From the NCBI RefSeq assembly GCF_001662875.1, contig NZ_JPVZ01000006.1:62001-126000 (forward strand): a DNA stretch of 64,000 bases, read 5' to 3'. The stretch comes from Thalassospira tepidiphila MCCC 1A03514. GTDB taxonomy: Bacteria; Pseudomonadota; Alphaproteobacteria; Rhodospirillales; Thalassospiraceae. The first letter of the stretch is position 1. Each line of letters opens with the position of its first letter. Below the pieces are notes generated by a model that did no database searches, was not told the DNA's origin, and was given only the letters and a program-made list of their open reading frames with translations. Both the position numbers and the translations under genes were made by a program. This document shows positions 1 through 8,953 of this stretch, in pieces.

Positions 1-1
1 T

Positions 2-262
2 TATTGGGTGATCAAGGGGGCGGTGCGCTGCCGCCAGCAGGTCATTGATCTTGAAGAATACGTCAACGAAGAAGGCACGAAATATTGCCGCATCGTGCTG
101 GACGAGGAATTGATCGCCACCCGCCCCTATCCGCACCGTGCGTTTCAGGGATGGCGCTATTTCCCCGATGATAAATGCCCGCCAGATGAAAAACAGGGTG
201 GCGGCACCGATGCCCTGCCAGATGACATGGCCGATGAACTACGTGACCTTGGTCTGATCTAA
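2..262 (+). CDS. DUF1489 family protein, C-terminal part
   Basis: The reading frame is open from the first bases of the window and ends at TAA 260-262, so only about 86 C-terminal residues are present and the true start lies upstream. The fragment contains the segments YWVIKGAVRCRQ and RAFQGWRYF, which I recognise from the DUF1489 family of alphaproteobacterial proteins of about 140 residues. No biochemical role is known to me for this family. A GTG at position 8 lies inside the conserved segment and is not the real start. It is convergent with the LysR gene that ends 3 bases downstream. Confidence 0.75.
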   Translation, partial: YWVIKGAVRCRQQVIDLEEYVNEEGTKYCRIVLDEELIATRPYPHRAFQGWRYFPDDKCPPDEKQGGGTDALPDDMADELRDLGLI

Positions 263-264
263 AC

Positions 265-1212
265 TTAGTCCTCTACAGGCGCGTCCGCTTCATCGGGATC
301 AATTTCGCGCAAGGTCTCAGCCACTTCATTTTTAAGCCAGCTTACAAATGCCTTTACGCGCGGCCGTCGAAGGTGCTCTTCCGGGTAAACCAGATAATAT
401 GCCCCGCTTGAGGCAACGCTTTGCGCAAACGGTCGCACCAGATTGCCCGCCGCCAGATCAAGGGCGGCCAGACTGGTGCGCGCCATGGCAATCCCCTGCC
501 CCATCAGAGCGGCCTGAATGACCATATCACCAGAGTTAAATCGAAGACCGCGACTGACATCGACACCTTCTGCACCGACACCGTTGAGCCAGAACTCCCA
601 GTCGGCGGCATGCGGGTGATCCATAAAGGTGGTGGCATCATGAAGCAATTGGTGCCCGGCGACGTCGGCCGGTTCTTTCAGTTCGGGATTGGCGGCAAGA
701 TAGGCCGGACTGCAAACCGGGAAAGACTCGTCTCGCATCAACATTTCGCACACCAGCCCCGGATAATTGCCGCTGCCGAACCGAACCGCCAGATCAATGC
801 CCTCGGTCCGTAAATTGACAAGCCGGTCATCGGCATGAATGCGCACATCGATATCAGGATACGCATCACGGAAATGCCCGAGACGCGGCACCAGCCATTT
901 CACCGCAAAACTTTGCAACACACTGACCGTTACCACACCGGCTTCCTCAATCGCGGTCAGGCGTTCGATCTCCTCGGCAATGCATGAAAAGCCTGCTGTG
1001 GTTGCCTGGGCCAGTTGCGCGCCCTCTTCGGTCAGATGGATCTGACGCGGTAACCGATGAAACAGCTTGAAACCAAGATATTCCTCAAGCTGGCGGACCT
1101 GCTGGCTGATCGCGCCCTGGGTGACAAACAACTCCTCGGCCGCCTTGGTAAAGCTCAGATGGCGGGCAGCGGCATCAAAGGCGCGCACGGACTGCAAAGG
1201 CGGAAGCCGCAT
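265..1212 (-). CDS. LysR-family transcriptional regulator, GcvA-like
   Basis: A 315-residue regulator. The N-terminal winged helix-turn-helix (about residues 6-65) includes SVRAFDAAARHLSFTKAA and QGAISQQVRQLE, typical of the GcvA/AmpR branch of LysR proteins. The remaining two thirds is the periplasmic-binding-protein-like effector domain (VLQSFAVKWLVPRL, then RFGSGNYPGL). The start is the ATG at 1212, because GGAG sits 8 bases before it; a GTG at 1221 is possible but lacks that spacing. The gene is divergent from the DUF1127 gene. LysR proteins often control a divergent neighbour, but the target and ligand here are unknown. Confidence 0.85.
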   Translation of the reverse strand: MRLPPLQSVRAFDAAARHLSFTKAAEELFVTQGAISQQVRQLEEYLGFKLFHRLPRQIHLTEEGAQLAQATTAGFSCIAEEIERLTAIEEAGVVTVSVLQSFAVKWLVPRLGHFRDAYPDIDVRIHADDRLVNLRTEGIDLAVRFGSGNYPGLVCEMLMRDESFPVCSPAYLAANPELKEPADVAGHQLLHDATTFMDHPHAADWEFWLNGVGAEGVDVSRGLRFNSGDMVIQAALMGQGIAMARTSLAALDLAAGNLVRPFAQSVASSGAYYLVYPEEHLRRPRVKAFVSWLKNEVAETLREIDPDEADAPVED

Positions 1213-1350
1213 GGATATCACTCCAACATCATGAATTAGAATTCCTAATCCGTTTGATCAGAAATACTCGTTTGTCGCGCTCGAAATATAGACGCAATAT
1301 GGCTTCAACAGCAAACATTGCATTAGCAATATTAACTCATGGAGAGAATG

Positions 1351-1593
1351 ATGGCTTATTCACTTAGCCCTGCTCCGTCTGCCGTGGAGCGCCCGCCCAA
1401 AGCAAGTATCCGTACGTTCATCACCACCCTTGTTAGCCGCCTCAATGATCTTTCAAACCGCTTTGCACGGTTGCTTGCGGTTCGTGAAGAACGCCGGATG
1501 TTGCTCAGAATGTCAGATCAGCAGCTTGCGGACATCGGGATCACCCGTGCCCAGGCTGAAGAAGAATACCGGCAGTCTTTCCCGCTGCGATAA
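1351..1593 (+). CDS. DUF1127 small protein
   Basis: An 80-residue protein whose C-terminal half carries the DUF1127 signature: an Arg-rich helix (REERRMLLRMS) followed by DQQLADIGITRAQ. Proteins of this family are short and basic; in some alphaproteobacteria they bind RNA and affect growth and phosphate or nitrogen metabolism, but this copy has a longer, Pro/Ser-rich N-terminus than the minimal 50-residue type. ATG codons at 1339, 1348 and 1351 are all in frame. The ribosome site GGAGAG (1341-1346) overlaps the first and best fits 1351. It is a single gene followed by a strong terminator. Confidence 0.75.
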   Translation: MAYSLSPAPSAVERPPKASIRTFITTLVSRLNDLSNRFARLLAVREERRMLLRMSDQQLADIGITRAQAEEEYRQSFPLR

Positions 1594-1685
1594 CCCTGCA
1601 AGGGATCTGTCCTGCCGTAACCCGCCCCCACGGAACACCGCGCAAGACAGATCCACCCTTCGTGCCACCGCACAACCCATCCTTG

Positions 1686-1720
1686 GCCTGGTCAATGCCC
1701 TCACATTGACCAGGCTTTTT
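1686..1720 (+). terminator. Rho-independent terminator
   Basis: A perfect 12-bp stem (1686-1697 pairing with 1704-1715) closes a 6-base loop and is followed by TTTTT. It ends the DUF1127 transcript. Confidence 0.85.
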
Positions 1721-1838
1721 CGTGCGTCACGTTCATAGATCGCGCAACAGGTCGTAATTTGATCCATTGCATTGCGATGATTTCAATAATCCCGCAAAGT
1801 TATGGTTACATCTGACCACAACCGGCGGAATCGGGCGC

Positions 1839-2891
1839 ATGACCTCGGAAAAGAAAACGTCAAAGAAAACCGTGAAAACAACCAAGCAGGACAGCAATGA
1901 CGTGCTCGGTGACGCAACACGGCGCACGGGTAAAAGCCGATCTGCGGCCAACCGTACCGATGCGCTTTCAAAACTTGATACTGAGGCAAAGGACCACTTC
2001 TTGCTGGACTCCGAAAACCTGACCATGGACCGGATTGACGATCATCCTTCTGGCCCGAATAAAACAACCAGCCAGAACCTGCGCAACATTCCGGAAGATC
2101 AGCTTCCACCCGACATCGACCTTAATCCGAAGGCACGGGCAAAGAAGATGCAGGGCAAGCAATATCTGGAACTGATTGCCCCGCTTCATATCGAGCTTTT
2201 GAAGCTGCAAAACTGGATCAAAGCGGAAAACCTCAAATCACTGATCATTTTTGAAGGGCGCGACGCCGCTGGCAAGGGCGGCACGATCAAACGTTTTACA
2301 GAACATCTTAATCCGCGTGGTGCGCGGATCGTCGCCCTTGGCAAACCCAACGACCGCGAACTGACGCAATGGTATTTCCAACGCTATATCGAACATCTGC
2401 CCAGCGGCGGCGAGATCGCCCTGTTTGACCGGTCCTGGTACAACCGTGCGATGGTCGAACGGGTGATGGGCTTTTGCAGCATGTTTGACGTCAGCGAGTT
2501 TTTGCAATCCGTCCCCGAACTTGAACGCATGTTGATCCGATCAGGCATCCACATGACCAAGTTCTATTTCTCGGTCAGCAAAAAAGAACAGGCACGACGC
2601 TTCAAGCAGCGTCAAAGCGATCCGCTTAAACAATGGAAACTGAGCCCGGTTGATCTGGCCTCCCAGAACCTTTGGGATTCCTATACCGAGGCCAAACGCG
2701 ACATGTTCTTCCATACCTCCACCACCGACAGCCCGTGGGTGATCGTGAAGTCAGATGACAAGAAACGTGCGCGCATCAACGCCATCCGGTTCTATCTGTC
2801 GCAGTTTGAATACCCCGGAAAACGGCCGGAAATCCTTGTATATGACCGCCGGATCATTCACAGCGTTGCCGAAGAACTTGATGAGGATTGA
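1839..2891 (+). CDS. ppk2: Polyphosphate kinase 2 (PPK2) family protein
   Basis: PPK2 enzymes transfer phosphate between polyphosphate and nucleoside di- or monophosphates in the cytoplasm. Signs visible here are the Walker A-like GRDAAGKGGT (about residues 139-148), the Walker B-like ALFDRSWYNR (about 193-202), and the family segments KPNDRELTQWYFQRY and SDDKKRARINAIR. At 350 residues it has an N-terminal extension of about 90 polar, Lys/Ser/Thr-rich residues before the kinase core, which is longer than minimal PPK2 proteins. The start at ATG 1839 is chosen by protein context; an in-frame ATG at 1767 would add 24 residues, and neither has a strong ribosome site. Class I (GDP/ADP phosphorylating) is likely but not proven. 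Confidence 0.88.
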   Translation: MTSEKKTSKKTVKTTKQDSNDVLGDATRRTGKSRSAANRTDALSKLDTEAKDHFLLDSENLTMDRIDDHPSGPNKTTSQNLRNIPEDQLPPDIDLNPKARAKKMQGKQYLELIAPLHIELLKLQNWIKAENLKSLIIFEGRDAAGKGGTIKRFTEHLNPRGARIVALGKPNDRELTQWYFQRYIEHLPSGGEIALFDRSWYNRAMVERVMGFCSMFDVSEFLQSVPELERMLIRSGIHMTKFYFSVSKKEQARRFKQRQSDPLKQWKLSPVDLASQNLWDSYTEAKRDMFFHTSTTDSPWVIVKSDDKKRARINAIRFYLSQFEYPGKRPEILVYDRRIIHSVAEELDED

Positions 2892-3014
2892 CGAGATTGC
2901 CTAGTCTCTGGTCTTCCGGATGGTGAAAACATTGTCGCGGTAACATTTGCGTTCATTGACATTGCCCACGCTGCAACCTTTACTGGAGGCATATAAACCT
3001 TCGGGAGGCAAACA

Positions 3015-3884
3015 ATGGCAATATGTGCATTTATCGGTCTGGGTGTCATGGGATATCCGATGGCCGGTCACCTGCAAAAAGCAGGTCACGACGTTACCGT
3101 TTACAACCGTACTGCAGCCAAAGCAGAAAAATGGGTGTCCGAGTTTGGCGGATCGTCCGCCCCCACCCCGGCCGAGGCGGCAAAGGGTGCGGAATTCGTA
3201 TTTTCCTGTGTCGGCAATGACGACGATCTGCGCAGCGTTATGCTGGGCGACGGCGGCATGTTTGCCGGTATGGACACGGGATCTGTCCTGATCGACAACA
3301 CCACCGCATCGGCCGATGTCGCGCGCGAACTTTATGCTGCGGCGAAGGATATGGGAATTTCGTTCATCGATGCCCCGGTTTCCGGTGGTCAGGCTGGTGC
3401 CGAGAATGGCGTTCTGACCGTCATGTGTGGCGGCGATCAGGATGCGTTTGATCGCGCGGCCCCGGTCATTGATGCCTTTGCCAAGTCCTGCAAGCTGATG
3501 GGTGAAAGCGGTTCTGGACAACTGACCAAAATGGTCAACCAGATCTGCATCGCCGGTCTGGTTCAGGGCCTTTCCGAAGGTGTCAATTTCGGTGTTAAGG
3601 CCGGCCTTGATATGGAAAAAGTCCTTGATGTAATTTCCAAGGGTGCGGCTGGCAGTTGGCAGATGGAAAACCGCGGCAGCACCATGGTCGAAAACAAGTT
3701 TGATTTCGGCTTTGCGGTTGACTGGATGCGCAAGGATTTGGGCATCTGCCTTGAAGAATCCAAACGCAATGGTGCCCGTTTGCCGGTCACGGCCCTGGTT
3801 GACCAGTTCTATGCCCAGGTGCAGGAACGCGGCGGCAACCGTTGGGATACCTCGAGCCTGATTGATCTGCTTGCACGCGGTTAA
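3015..3884 (+). CDS. NAD(P)-dependent beta-hydroxyacid dehydrogenase (3-hydroxyisobutyrate dehydrogenase superfamily)
   Basis: A 289-residue soluble enzyme. The Rossmann fingerprint GLGVMG is at residues 8-13 within the family signature FIGLGVMGYPMAGHL. The substrate-binding segment DAPVSGG lies near residue 120, and the catalytic lysine is in GQLTKMVNQ at about residue 171. This is the fold of 3-hydroxyisobutyrate dehydrogenase, tartronate semialdehyde reductase and glyoxylate/succinic-semialdehyde reductases; the exact substrate cannot be chosen from sequence alone. The ribosome site GGGAGG lies just before the ATG. It is a single-gene unit between PPK2 and a shared terminator. Confidence 0.88.
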   Translation: MAICAFIGLGVMGYPMAGHLQKAGHDVTVYNRTAAKAEKWVSEFGGSSAPTPAEAAKGAEFVFSCVGNDDDLRSVMLGDGGMFAGMDTGSVLIDNTTASADVARELYAAAKDMGISFIDAPVSGGQAGAENGVLTVMCGGDQDAFDRAAPVIDAFAKSCKLMGESGSGQLTKMVNQICIAGLVQGLSEGVNFGVKAGLDMEKVLDVISKGAAGSWQMENRGSTMVENKFDFGFAVDWMRKDLGICLEESKRNGARLPVTALVDQFYAQVQERGGNRWDTSSLIDLLARG

Positions 3885-3913
3885 ACTGCCGCATAGAATC
3901 AGACCGACAAAAC

Positions 3914-3946
3914 AAAAAGCGCGACCCGTTAAGGTCGCGCTTTTTT
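3914..3946. terminator. Bidirectional terminator
   Basis: Stem AAAAAGCGCGACC (3914-3926) pairs with GGTCGCGCTTTTT (3933-3945). A-run on one side and T-run on the other let it serve both the dehydrogenase (plus) and the S41 protease (minus), which converge here. Confidence 0.85.
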
Positions 3947-3969
3947 GATGCCATATCAGGCGATACAGA

Positions 3970-5472
3970 TCAGAGACCTGCGCGCAGCAGCGGCTCCATC
4001 TGATTGCGGTAGTTTGCCAGCGGGCCTTTATCGAAATAGCCCACCGCACATTCAAGAACGGAATCGCGAAGGGGTTTCTCACCTTCGCTCTCTGCCAGAT
4101 TTTCCTCAAGGTTCTCGCGGCTCGATTTGCCGAGGCGTTCGATCTCGATATCCTGTTCGCAGCTGGTGGCCTCAAGGGTTGCCAATGACTGACGTGGATC
4201 ACGACGGCGCGACGGCAGTGCGTGTTCCAAATCAATCTCGCGTTCGAATTCCTCGGCATCCGCCAGCGAAATTTCGATATCCGGGATCACACCATGACCC
4301 TGCACAATGTGGTTTTCCGGTGTTGTGTAGTAACCGGTGGTGATTTTAAGCCCACCGCCAGACGTCAGCGGCATGATGCGCTGCATCGAACCTTTGCCAA
4401 AGGACCGCTCCCCGATGATGATGCCACGACCGTTTTCACGAAGGGCCGCTGCCATCAGCTCTGCACCGGATGCCGAGCCACGATCAAGCAGGATTGCCAT
4501 TGGCACTTTCTCAAAGAAATCGGATCGGTCGGCTTCGTAGCTCCTCAGTTTGCGCTCCCCACGTCCTTCTGTGGCAACGATCAGACCTTCTGTCAGGAAC
4601 TGATCGGCGATATCTGCCGCACTGTCGAGAAGCCCACCCGGATTACGGCGCAAATCGACAATAATGCCGCGTGGTGATGCGATGCGGTCTTCGAGTTCCT
4701 GCAAATATTCCTGCGTCTGGTCGAGTGTGGTCGCATCAAATCGCGACACCCGGATATAACCGATATCCTGATCAATGATGCTTGCCGTGACAGAGGGCAC
4801 CTCAATCCGGGCGCGCTTCACCGTGACATCAAAACTGTCTTCGACACGCTGGATGGTAAGGGTCACGGGATCCCCGACACGGCCACGCATGCGACGCACC
4901 GCCTCTGAAATCGGTTCGCCGACCATCTGGTAGCCATCAATGTGGGTAATCCGGTCATCCGGACGCAAACCGGCGCGTGCGGCGGGCGTGTCATCAATCG
5001 GAGAGACAATCCTGATGCGCTTTTCATCATCAAGGGCAATGACGATCCCGACACCGGCAAAGCTGCCTTCTGTACTTTCCTGCAGGCGGCGGAACATATC
5101 GTCGGTCATATACGCGCTGTGCGGATCAAGGTCATGCAGACTGTCATCAAGCACTGCACCAACCACACCGATCGGCGATGTGTCATCGGTTTCAAGGTCG
5201 CCCAACATCGCAATGCTGTTATCAACAAACGCCACGCGATCAATTTGCTCGACATAGGTTTCCGACAGGACCTGAAGTGCTTCGACATAAAGCTTGTCGG
5301 CATGGGCAAACTGTTCTTCGCTCGCGCCAGCGGTCACACTGGTGCGGTAAGCGTCCAGAAATCTGCGTTCTTCATCGCTTGGCCATGCCGGTCCGGCACA
5401 GGCCACCAGTCTTGTCCCGGCGAACGAAATCACCACCGCAAACAAAATTGGCAATATTCCTTTACGCAGCAA
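3970..5472 (-). CDS. S41 family C-terminal processing protease with PDZ domain, probable lipoprotein
   Basis: A 500-residue envelope protease of the CtpA/Prc type. The N-terminus has a hydrophobic signal ending in LVAC at residues 22-25, a plausible lipobox. The conserved DLDPHSAYM is at 115-122, followed by a PDZ domain (about 135-215, with AGLRPDDRITHIDG). The S41 catalytic core has GSASGAEL, with the nucleophile expected at Ser335, and FGKGSMQ with Lys360 as general base. Family members trim C-termini of periplasmic proteins. After about residue 410 there is a tail of about 90 charged residues with no recognised domain. It sits alone on the minus strand, convergent with the dehydrogenase. 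Confidence 0.88.
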   Translation of the reverse strand: MLRKGILPILFAVVISFAGTRLVACAGPAWPSDEERRFLDAYRTSVTAGASEEQFAHADKLYVEALQVLSETYVEQIDRVAFVDNSIAMLGDLETDDTSPIGVVGAVLDDSLHDLDPHSAYMTDDMFRRLQESTEGSFAGVGIVIALDDEKRIRIVSPIDDTPAARAGLRPDDRITHIDGYQMVGEPISEAVRRMRGRVGDPVTLTIQRVEDSFDVTVKRARIEVPSVTASIIDQDIGYIRVSRFDATTLDQTQEYLQELEDRIASPRGIIVDLRRNPGGLLDSAADIADQFLTEGLIVATEGRGERKLRSYEADRSDFFEKVPMAILLDRGSASGAELMAAALRENGRGIIIGERSFGKGSMQRIMPLTSGGGLKITTGYYTTPENHIVQGHGVIPDIEISLADAEEFEREIDLEHALPSRRRDPRQSLATLEATSCEQDIEIERLGKSSRENLEENLAESEGEKPLRDSVLECAVGYFDKGPLANYRNQMEPLLRAGL

Positions 5473-5853
5473 CAGCTTGCTCCTGTCCTTCGATTTTTTT
5501 GACCAAATGCATATTGAACATCAAGTGGCCTTGAACAATGACAAGTCTAGCCTGCCTTTTTTCGATTGGCGACCCCTTGGCAAATAATAGATACCAGATC
5601 ACGCAACTTTTACCTGTTTAAGGCATCGAACTTGGGTCTTGGGAACATATCGGTAGTCTTTTGTCATTTCGCCAGTGTGAAAGCCACAAAGCGTGACTTA
5701 AACCAATGTTGAATGCGTCCTGTCGCCCGACTGCACGAATCAGACTCGATCTTGCGGGATCGGGTCGTTATGCTACGAGGCAATAAAACAAGGTTGGCAA
5801 AAAGCCGACTGTTCCGAGCGGGCGGCTCACATTTCAGGGAGACGTCTTTTTTC
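5473..5853. other. Intergenic region between divergent genes
   Basis: This 381-bp divergent spacer must hold promoters for the S41 protease and the acyl-CoA dehydrogenase. No convincing gene, RNA or consensus promoter pair was found. An open frame reading into the acyl-CoA dehydrogenase from 5713 lacks family similarity and a ribosome site, so it is treated as leader. Confidence 0.4.
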
Positions 5854-7620
5854 ATGAGCGACTTTACGCCCCCCATTTCAGATATCCGTTTTCTGATCCA
5901 TGACGTGATTGGTCTGGATACGGTTTCCAACCTGCCACCCTATGGTGAAACCAGTGCGGATCTGGTTGACGCAATCCTTGAAGAAGCAGGGAAATTTGCT
6001 GCCTCCGTCCTCTCCCCGCTCAATCGTGTTGGCGACAAGGAAGGCGCAAAAATTCTTGAGGACGGTACTGTTCGCACACCGACAGGCTGGAACGAGGCCT
6101 ATGCGCAATTCTGTGAAGGCGGTTGGCAAGGCATATCCGCGCCGGAAAGCGAGGGCGGCATGGGCTTGCCAATATTGCTTAGCGCTGCAGTTGCCGAAAT
6201 GTGGCAGGCGGCAAACATGGCGTTTGCGCTTTGCCCGATGCTGACATCCGGCGCGATTGAGGCCCTTATTGCCCATGGATCGGACCAACAGCGTGAACTG
6301 TATCTTTCGCGCATGATATCAGGTGAATGGACTGGCACCATGAACCTGACCGAACCACAAGCCGGATCGGACCTCTCGAAAGTGCGCAGTACAGCCGTTT
6401 TGCAAGAGGATGGCAGCTACAAAATTTCCGGCCAAAAGATCTTCATTACCTATGGCGATCACGAGATGACCGAGAACATCGTGCATCTTGTTCTGGCCCG
6501 AACGCCCGATGCCCCGGCCGGTGTCAAAGGCATTTCACTGTTTATCGTTCCCAAATATCTGGTCTCGGACAGTGGTAAAATCGGCGCACGCAACGACGTC
6601 ACCTGTGTGTCGCTTGAACACAAGCTTGGCATTCATGGCAGCCCGACGGCGGTTCTGCAGTTTGGCGACAAAGGCGGTGCGACCGGCTTTTTGGTTGGCG
6701 AAGAAGGCAAGGGACTGGCCTATATGTTCACCATGATGAACAACGCAAGGCTTGCCGTTGGCCAACAGGGTGTCGCCATTTCCGAACGCTCCTATCAGCA
6801 GGCGCTTGATTATGCCAACACGCGCAAACAGGGACGGGATGCCAAAACCGGCGAAGAGGCGCCGATCGCAGTCCACGGCGATGTACAGCGCATGTTGATG
6901 CGCATAAGGTCCTCGACCGATGCCGCGCGCGCACTTTCGCTTTATACCGCCGCGCAGCTTGATCTTGCTCACCATCTTTCTGACAAACAGGATCGTGCGG
7001 CAGCACAGGCGCGTGCCGACCTTTTGATTCCGCTGGTCAAAGGTTGGGCAACGGATATTGGCGTCGACAATGCATCGCTTGGTGTGCAGATCCACGGCGG
7101 CATGGGCTTTATCGAGGAAACCGGGGCAGCCCAGCACCTTCGCGACGCCCGTATTGCCCCGATCTATGAGGGCACCAACGGCATTCAGGCGCTTGATTTC
7201 ATCGGACGCAAGGTGCTTAGGGATAAGGCGACTGCGCTGACGGCAATGCTTGCAGATATCAAGGAGGCGATCCGCAGCCTGAAAGATATCGATGAAACAA
7301 GCGACCTCGCCAAGGCACGCCGTGAACTGGATCACGCAATCGTCGATCTCGAAAATTCAACGGAGTGCGTGTTGGAACGCTGTGCTGCGGATGCTGATAT
7401 GGCACAAGTGCTTGCCACACCATATTTGCGTCAGGCTGCCCTGTGCATTTCCGGATGGCTGATGCTGCGCTCTCTTGGCGCTCTGAACGACACCGAAACA
7501 CCAGAAGACCTGCGCAAGGCAAAGAAAAAAAGCTGTATGTTCTTTTTCACTCAACTCCTGCCAGAGGCTGCTTTCATGGCGGCACAGATCAGGAATTGTA
7601 CGGAAACGGAATTGCTTTAA
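5854..7620 (+). CDS. Acyl-CoA dehydrogenase, long (about 590-residue) subfamily
   Basis: A 588-residue FAD enzyme that oxidises an acyl-CoA to the 2-enoyl-CoA. Visible elements are the N-terminal helical domain, the middle beta-domain MNLTEPQAGSDLSKVRS, the helical C-terminal core with VQIHGGMGFIEE, and IYEGTNGIQALDF, which carries the catalytic glutamate region. The extra C-terminal domain of about 130 residues and GVKGISLFIVPKYL place it in the subfamily that includes DmdC (3-methylmercaptopropionyl-CoA dehydrogenase). Substrate is not decidable here. Start at ATG 5854 is supported by AGGGAG at 5836-5841 and by conservation from MSDF onward. A terminator follows closely. Confidence 0.87.
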   Translation: MSDFTPPISDIRFLIHDVIGLDTVSNLPPYGETSADLVDAILEEAGKFAASVLSPLNRVGDKEGAKILEDGTVRTPTGWNEAYAQFCEGGWQGISAPESEGGMGLPILLSAAVAEMWQAANMAFALCPMLTSGAIEALIAHGSDQQRELYLSRMISGEWTGTMNLTEPQAGSDLSKVRSTAVLQEDGSYKISGQKIFITYGDHEMTENIVHLVLARTPDAPAGVKGISLFIVPKYLVSDSGKIGARNDVTCVSLEHKLGIHGSPTAVLQFGDKGGATGFLVGEEGKGLAYMFTMMNNARLAVGQQGVAISERSYQQALDYANTRKQGRDAKTGEEAPIAVHGDVQRMLMRIRSSTDAARALSLYTAAQLDLAHHLSDKQDRAAAQARADLLIPLVKGWATDIGVDNASLGVQIHGGMGFIEETGAAQHLRDARIAPIYEGTNGIQALDFIGRKVLRDKATALTAMLADIKEAIRSLKDIDETSDLAKARRELDHAIVDLENSTECVLERCAADADMAQVLATPYLRQAALCISGWLMLRSLGALNDTETPEDLRKAKKKSCMFFFTQLLPEAAFMAAQIRNCTETELL

Positions 7621-7660
7621 CCGCAGTCATAATTTTGCCGCGCTTTTTAACCATCACAAC

Positions 7661-7704
7661 GTCGCACCATCTCCGCAAATGCAGAACGGTGGTGCGACTT
7701 TTTT
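7661..7704 (+). terminator. Rho-independent terminator
   Basis: GTCGCACCA (7661-7669) pairs with TGGTGCGAC (7690-7698), then TTTTTT. It lies 40 bases after the acyl-CoA dehydrogenase stop. Confidence 0.8.
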
Positions 7705-7821
7705 AGTGCACCTATTCAACCCATCCGATCTTAACCACGTCGACCGACCAACATTCGGAAATCCCGCAAGATTTGAACGGGTTTGACGACAATTTCCTGT
7801 TTCGGTTTTTGATTGCTTCTC

Positions 7822-7827
7822 TATAAT
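7822..7827 (+). promoter_or_regulatory. Candidate -10 box for lptF
   Basis: A consensus TATAAT lies 7 bases before the lptF ATG (7835). No good -35 is visible at 16-18 bases; TTTCGG is the nearest. If used, transcription would start at or next to the start codon, and no ribosome site precedes it, which suggests a leaderless message. Confidence 0.4.
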
Positions 7828-7834
7828 CCGCCCA

Positions 7835-8953
7835 ATGAATCGCTTAACCCGATATATGCTCAAACAGCAATTGATCATGATGGTCTTTGTCACACTGGGG
7901 CTTCTGTGTGTGATCTGGCTTTCACAAAGCTTGCGCTTTGTTGAAATGATTGTGAATCGGGGCTTGTCGATCTCGGTCTTTTTGCAGCTGACATCCCTGC
8001 TGCTGCCAAGCTTTCTGACGATCATTATTCCGATCGCCCTGTTTTTCGTTATTGTCTTTACCTACAACAAACTGATCCAGGACCGCGAACTCATCGTCAT
8101 GCGCTCGGCGGGGTTGAGCCAGTGGGCACTCGCCAAGCCGGCACTGATTGTCGCACTTCTGTCGACGGCAGTCTGCTATTTCCTGACACTGTTTTACCTT
8201 CCCTACAGCTACACACAGTTCAAGGAACTGCAATTCTCGATCCGCAATGATTTCTCATCGGTGCTGTTGCAGGAAGGCAGCTTCACCGACATTGACGGCC
8301 TGACCATTTACGTTCGCGAGGTCGGTCGCGATAACGAATTGCTGGGCATTCTGGTGCATGACGCACGTGAGCCCGATGCCCAAACGACCATGATGGCCAA
8401 ACATGGCGCTTTGCTGAGGACTGACGAGGGTCCACGTATTGTACTGCTCGATGGCAACCGCCAAGAAGTCAATGCCGAGGATGGCACCATGTCGATTCTT
8501 TATTTCGATCGCTATGCGGTTGATATTGCGCAAGGTTCTGCGGAAGAAGGACTGCGTTATCAGGAAGCCCGCGAGCGCAGTGTGTATAATCTTTTAACGG
8601 GAACACCACCGGATATTGCACAACACGACTTGGGTTCTTTCCGAGCAGAGGGACATGATCGCCTGATCTCTCCCCTGAATGCCATTTCCTTTGCCAGCAT
8701 CGCGTTGGCCGTTCTTGTTTCAAGCAGTTTCTCGCGACGCGGCCAAACGGGAAGACTGTTGGTTGCGATTGGTGTGATGGTCGTTTGTCAGGCAACAGGC
8801 ATTGCGGTGAAAAATTTGGCTGCCAAGAATCCTGCTCTCGTTCCATTGATGTACATGAATGCAGCAATCCCAATTGCATTGGGGCTGTATTGGACATTCC
8901 GCGGCCCAGTGATCAAGGCGCGGCGCGCAATAAGCCAAGAGGCAGAAGCATGA
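7835..8953 (+). CDS. lptF: LPS export ABC transporter permease LptF
   Basis: A 372-residue inner-membrane permease of the LptB2FG transporter, which extracts lipopolysaccharide from the inner membrane and feeds it to the periplasmic bridge. The protein begins with two membrane helices, a third and fourth follow (about residues 55-80 and 98-120), then a periplasmic beta-jellyroll domain (about 130-265, with LLQEGSFTDIDGLTIYV), and two final helices. The RELIVMRSAGLS motif in the cytoplasmic coupling helix is typical of the LptF/LptG family. It overlaps lptG by ATGA and heads the run lptF-lptG-lptD-surA-pdxA-rsmA, all with small gaps, so these are likely co-transcribed. Confidence 0.93.
   Translation: MNRLTRYMLKQQLIMMVFVTLGLLCVIWLSQSLRFVEMIVNRGLSISVFLQLTSLLLPSFLTIIIPIALFFVIVFTYNKLIQDRELIVMRSAGLSQWALAKPALIVALLSTAVCYFLTLFYLPYSYTQFKELQFSIRNDFSSVLLQEGSFTDIDGLTIYVREVGRDNELLGILVHDAREPDAQTTMMAKHGALLRTDEGPRIVLLDGNRQEVNAEDGTMSILYFDRYAVDIAQGSAEEGLRYQEARERSVYNLLTGTPPDIAQHDLGSFRAEGHDRLISPLNAISFASIALAVLVSSSFSRRGQTGRLLVAIGVMVVCQATGIAVKNLAAKNPALVPLMYMNAAIPIALGLYWTFRGPVIKARRAISQEAEA

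Noticed and set aside
2901-4259. Long open frame (about 450 codons) on the minus strand
   Set aside because: It lies antisense to the beta-hydroxyacid dehydrogenase and overlaps the end of the S41 protease; the encoded sequence has no recognisable domain and low-complexity character.
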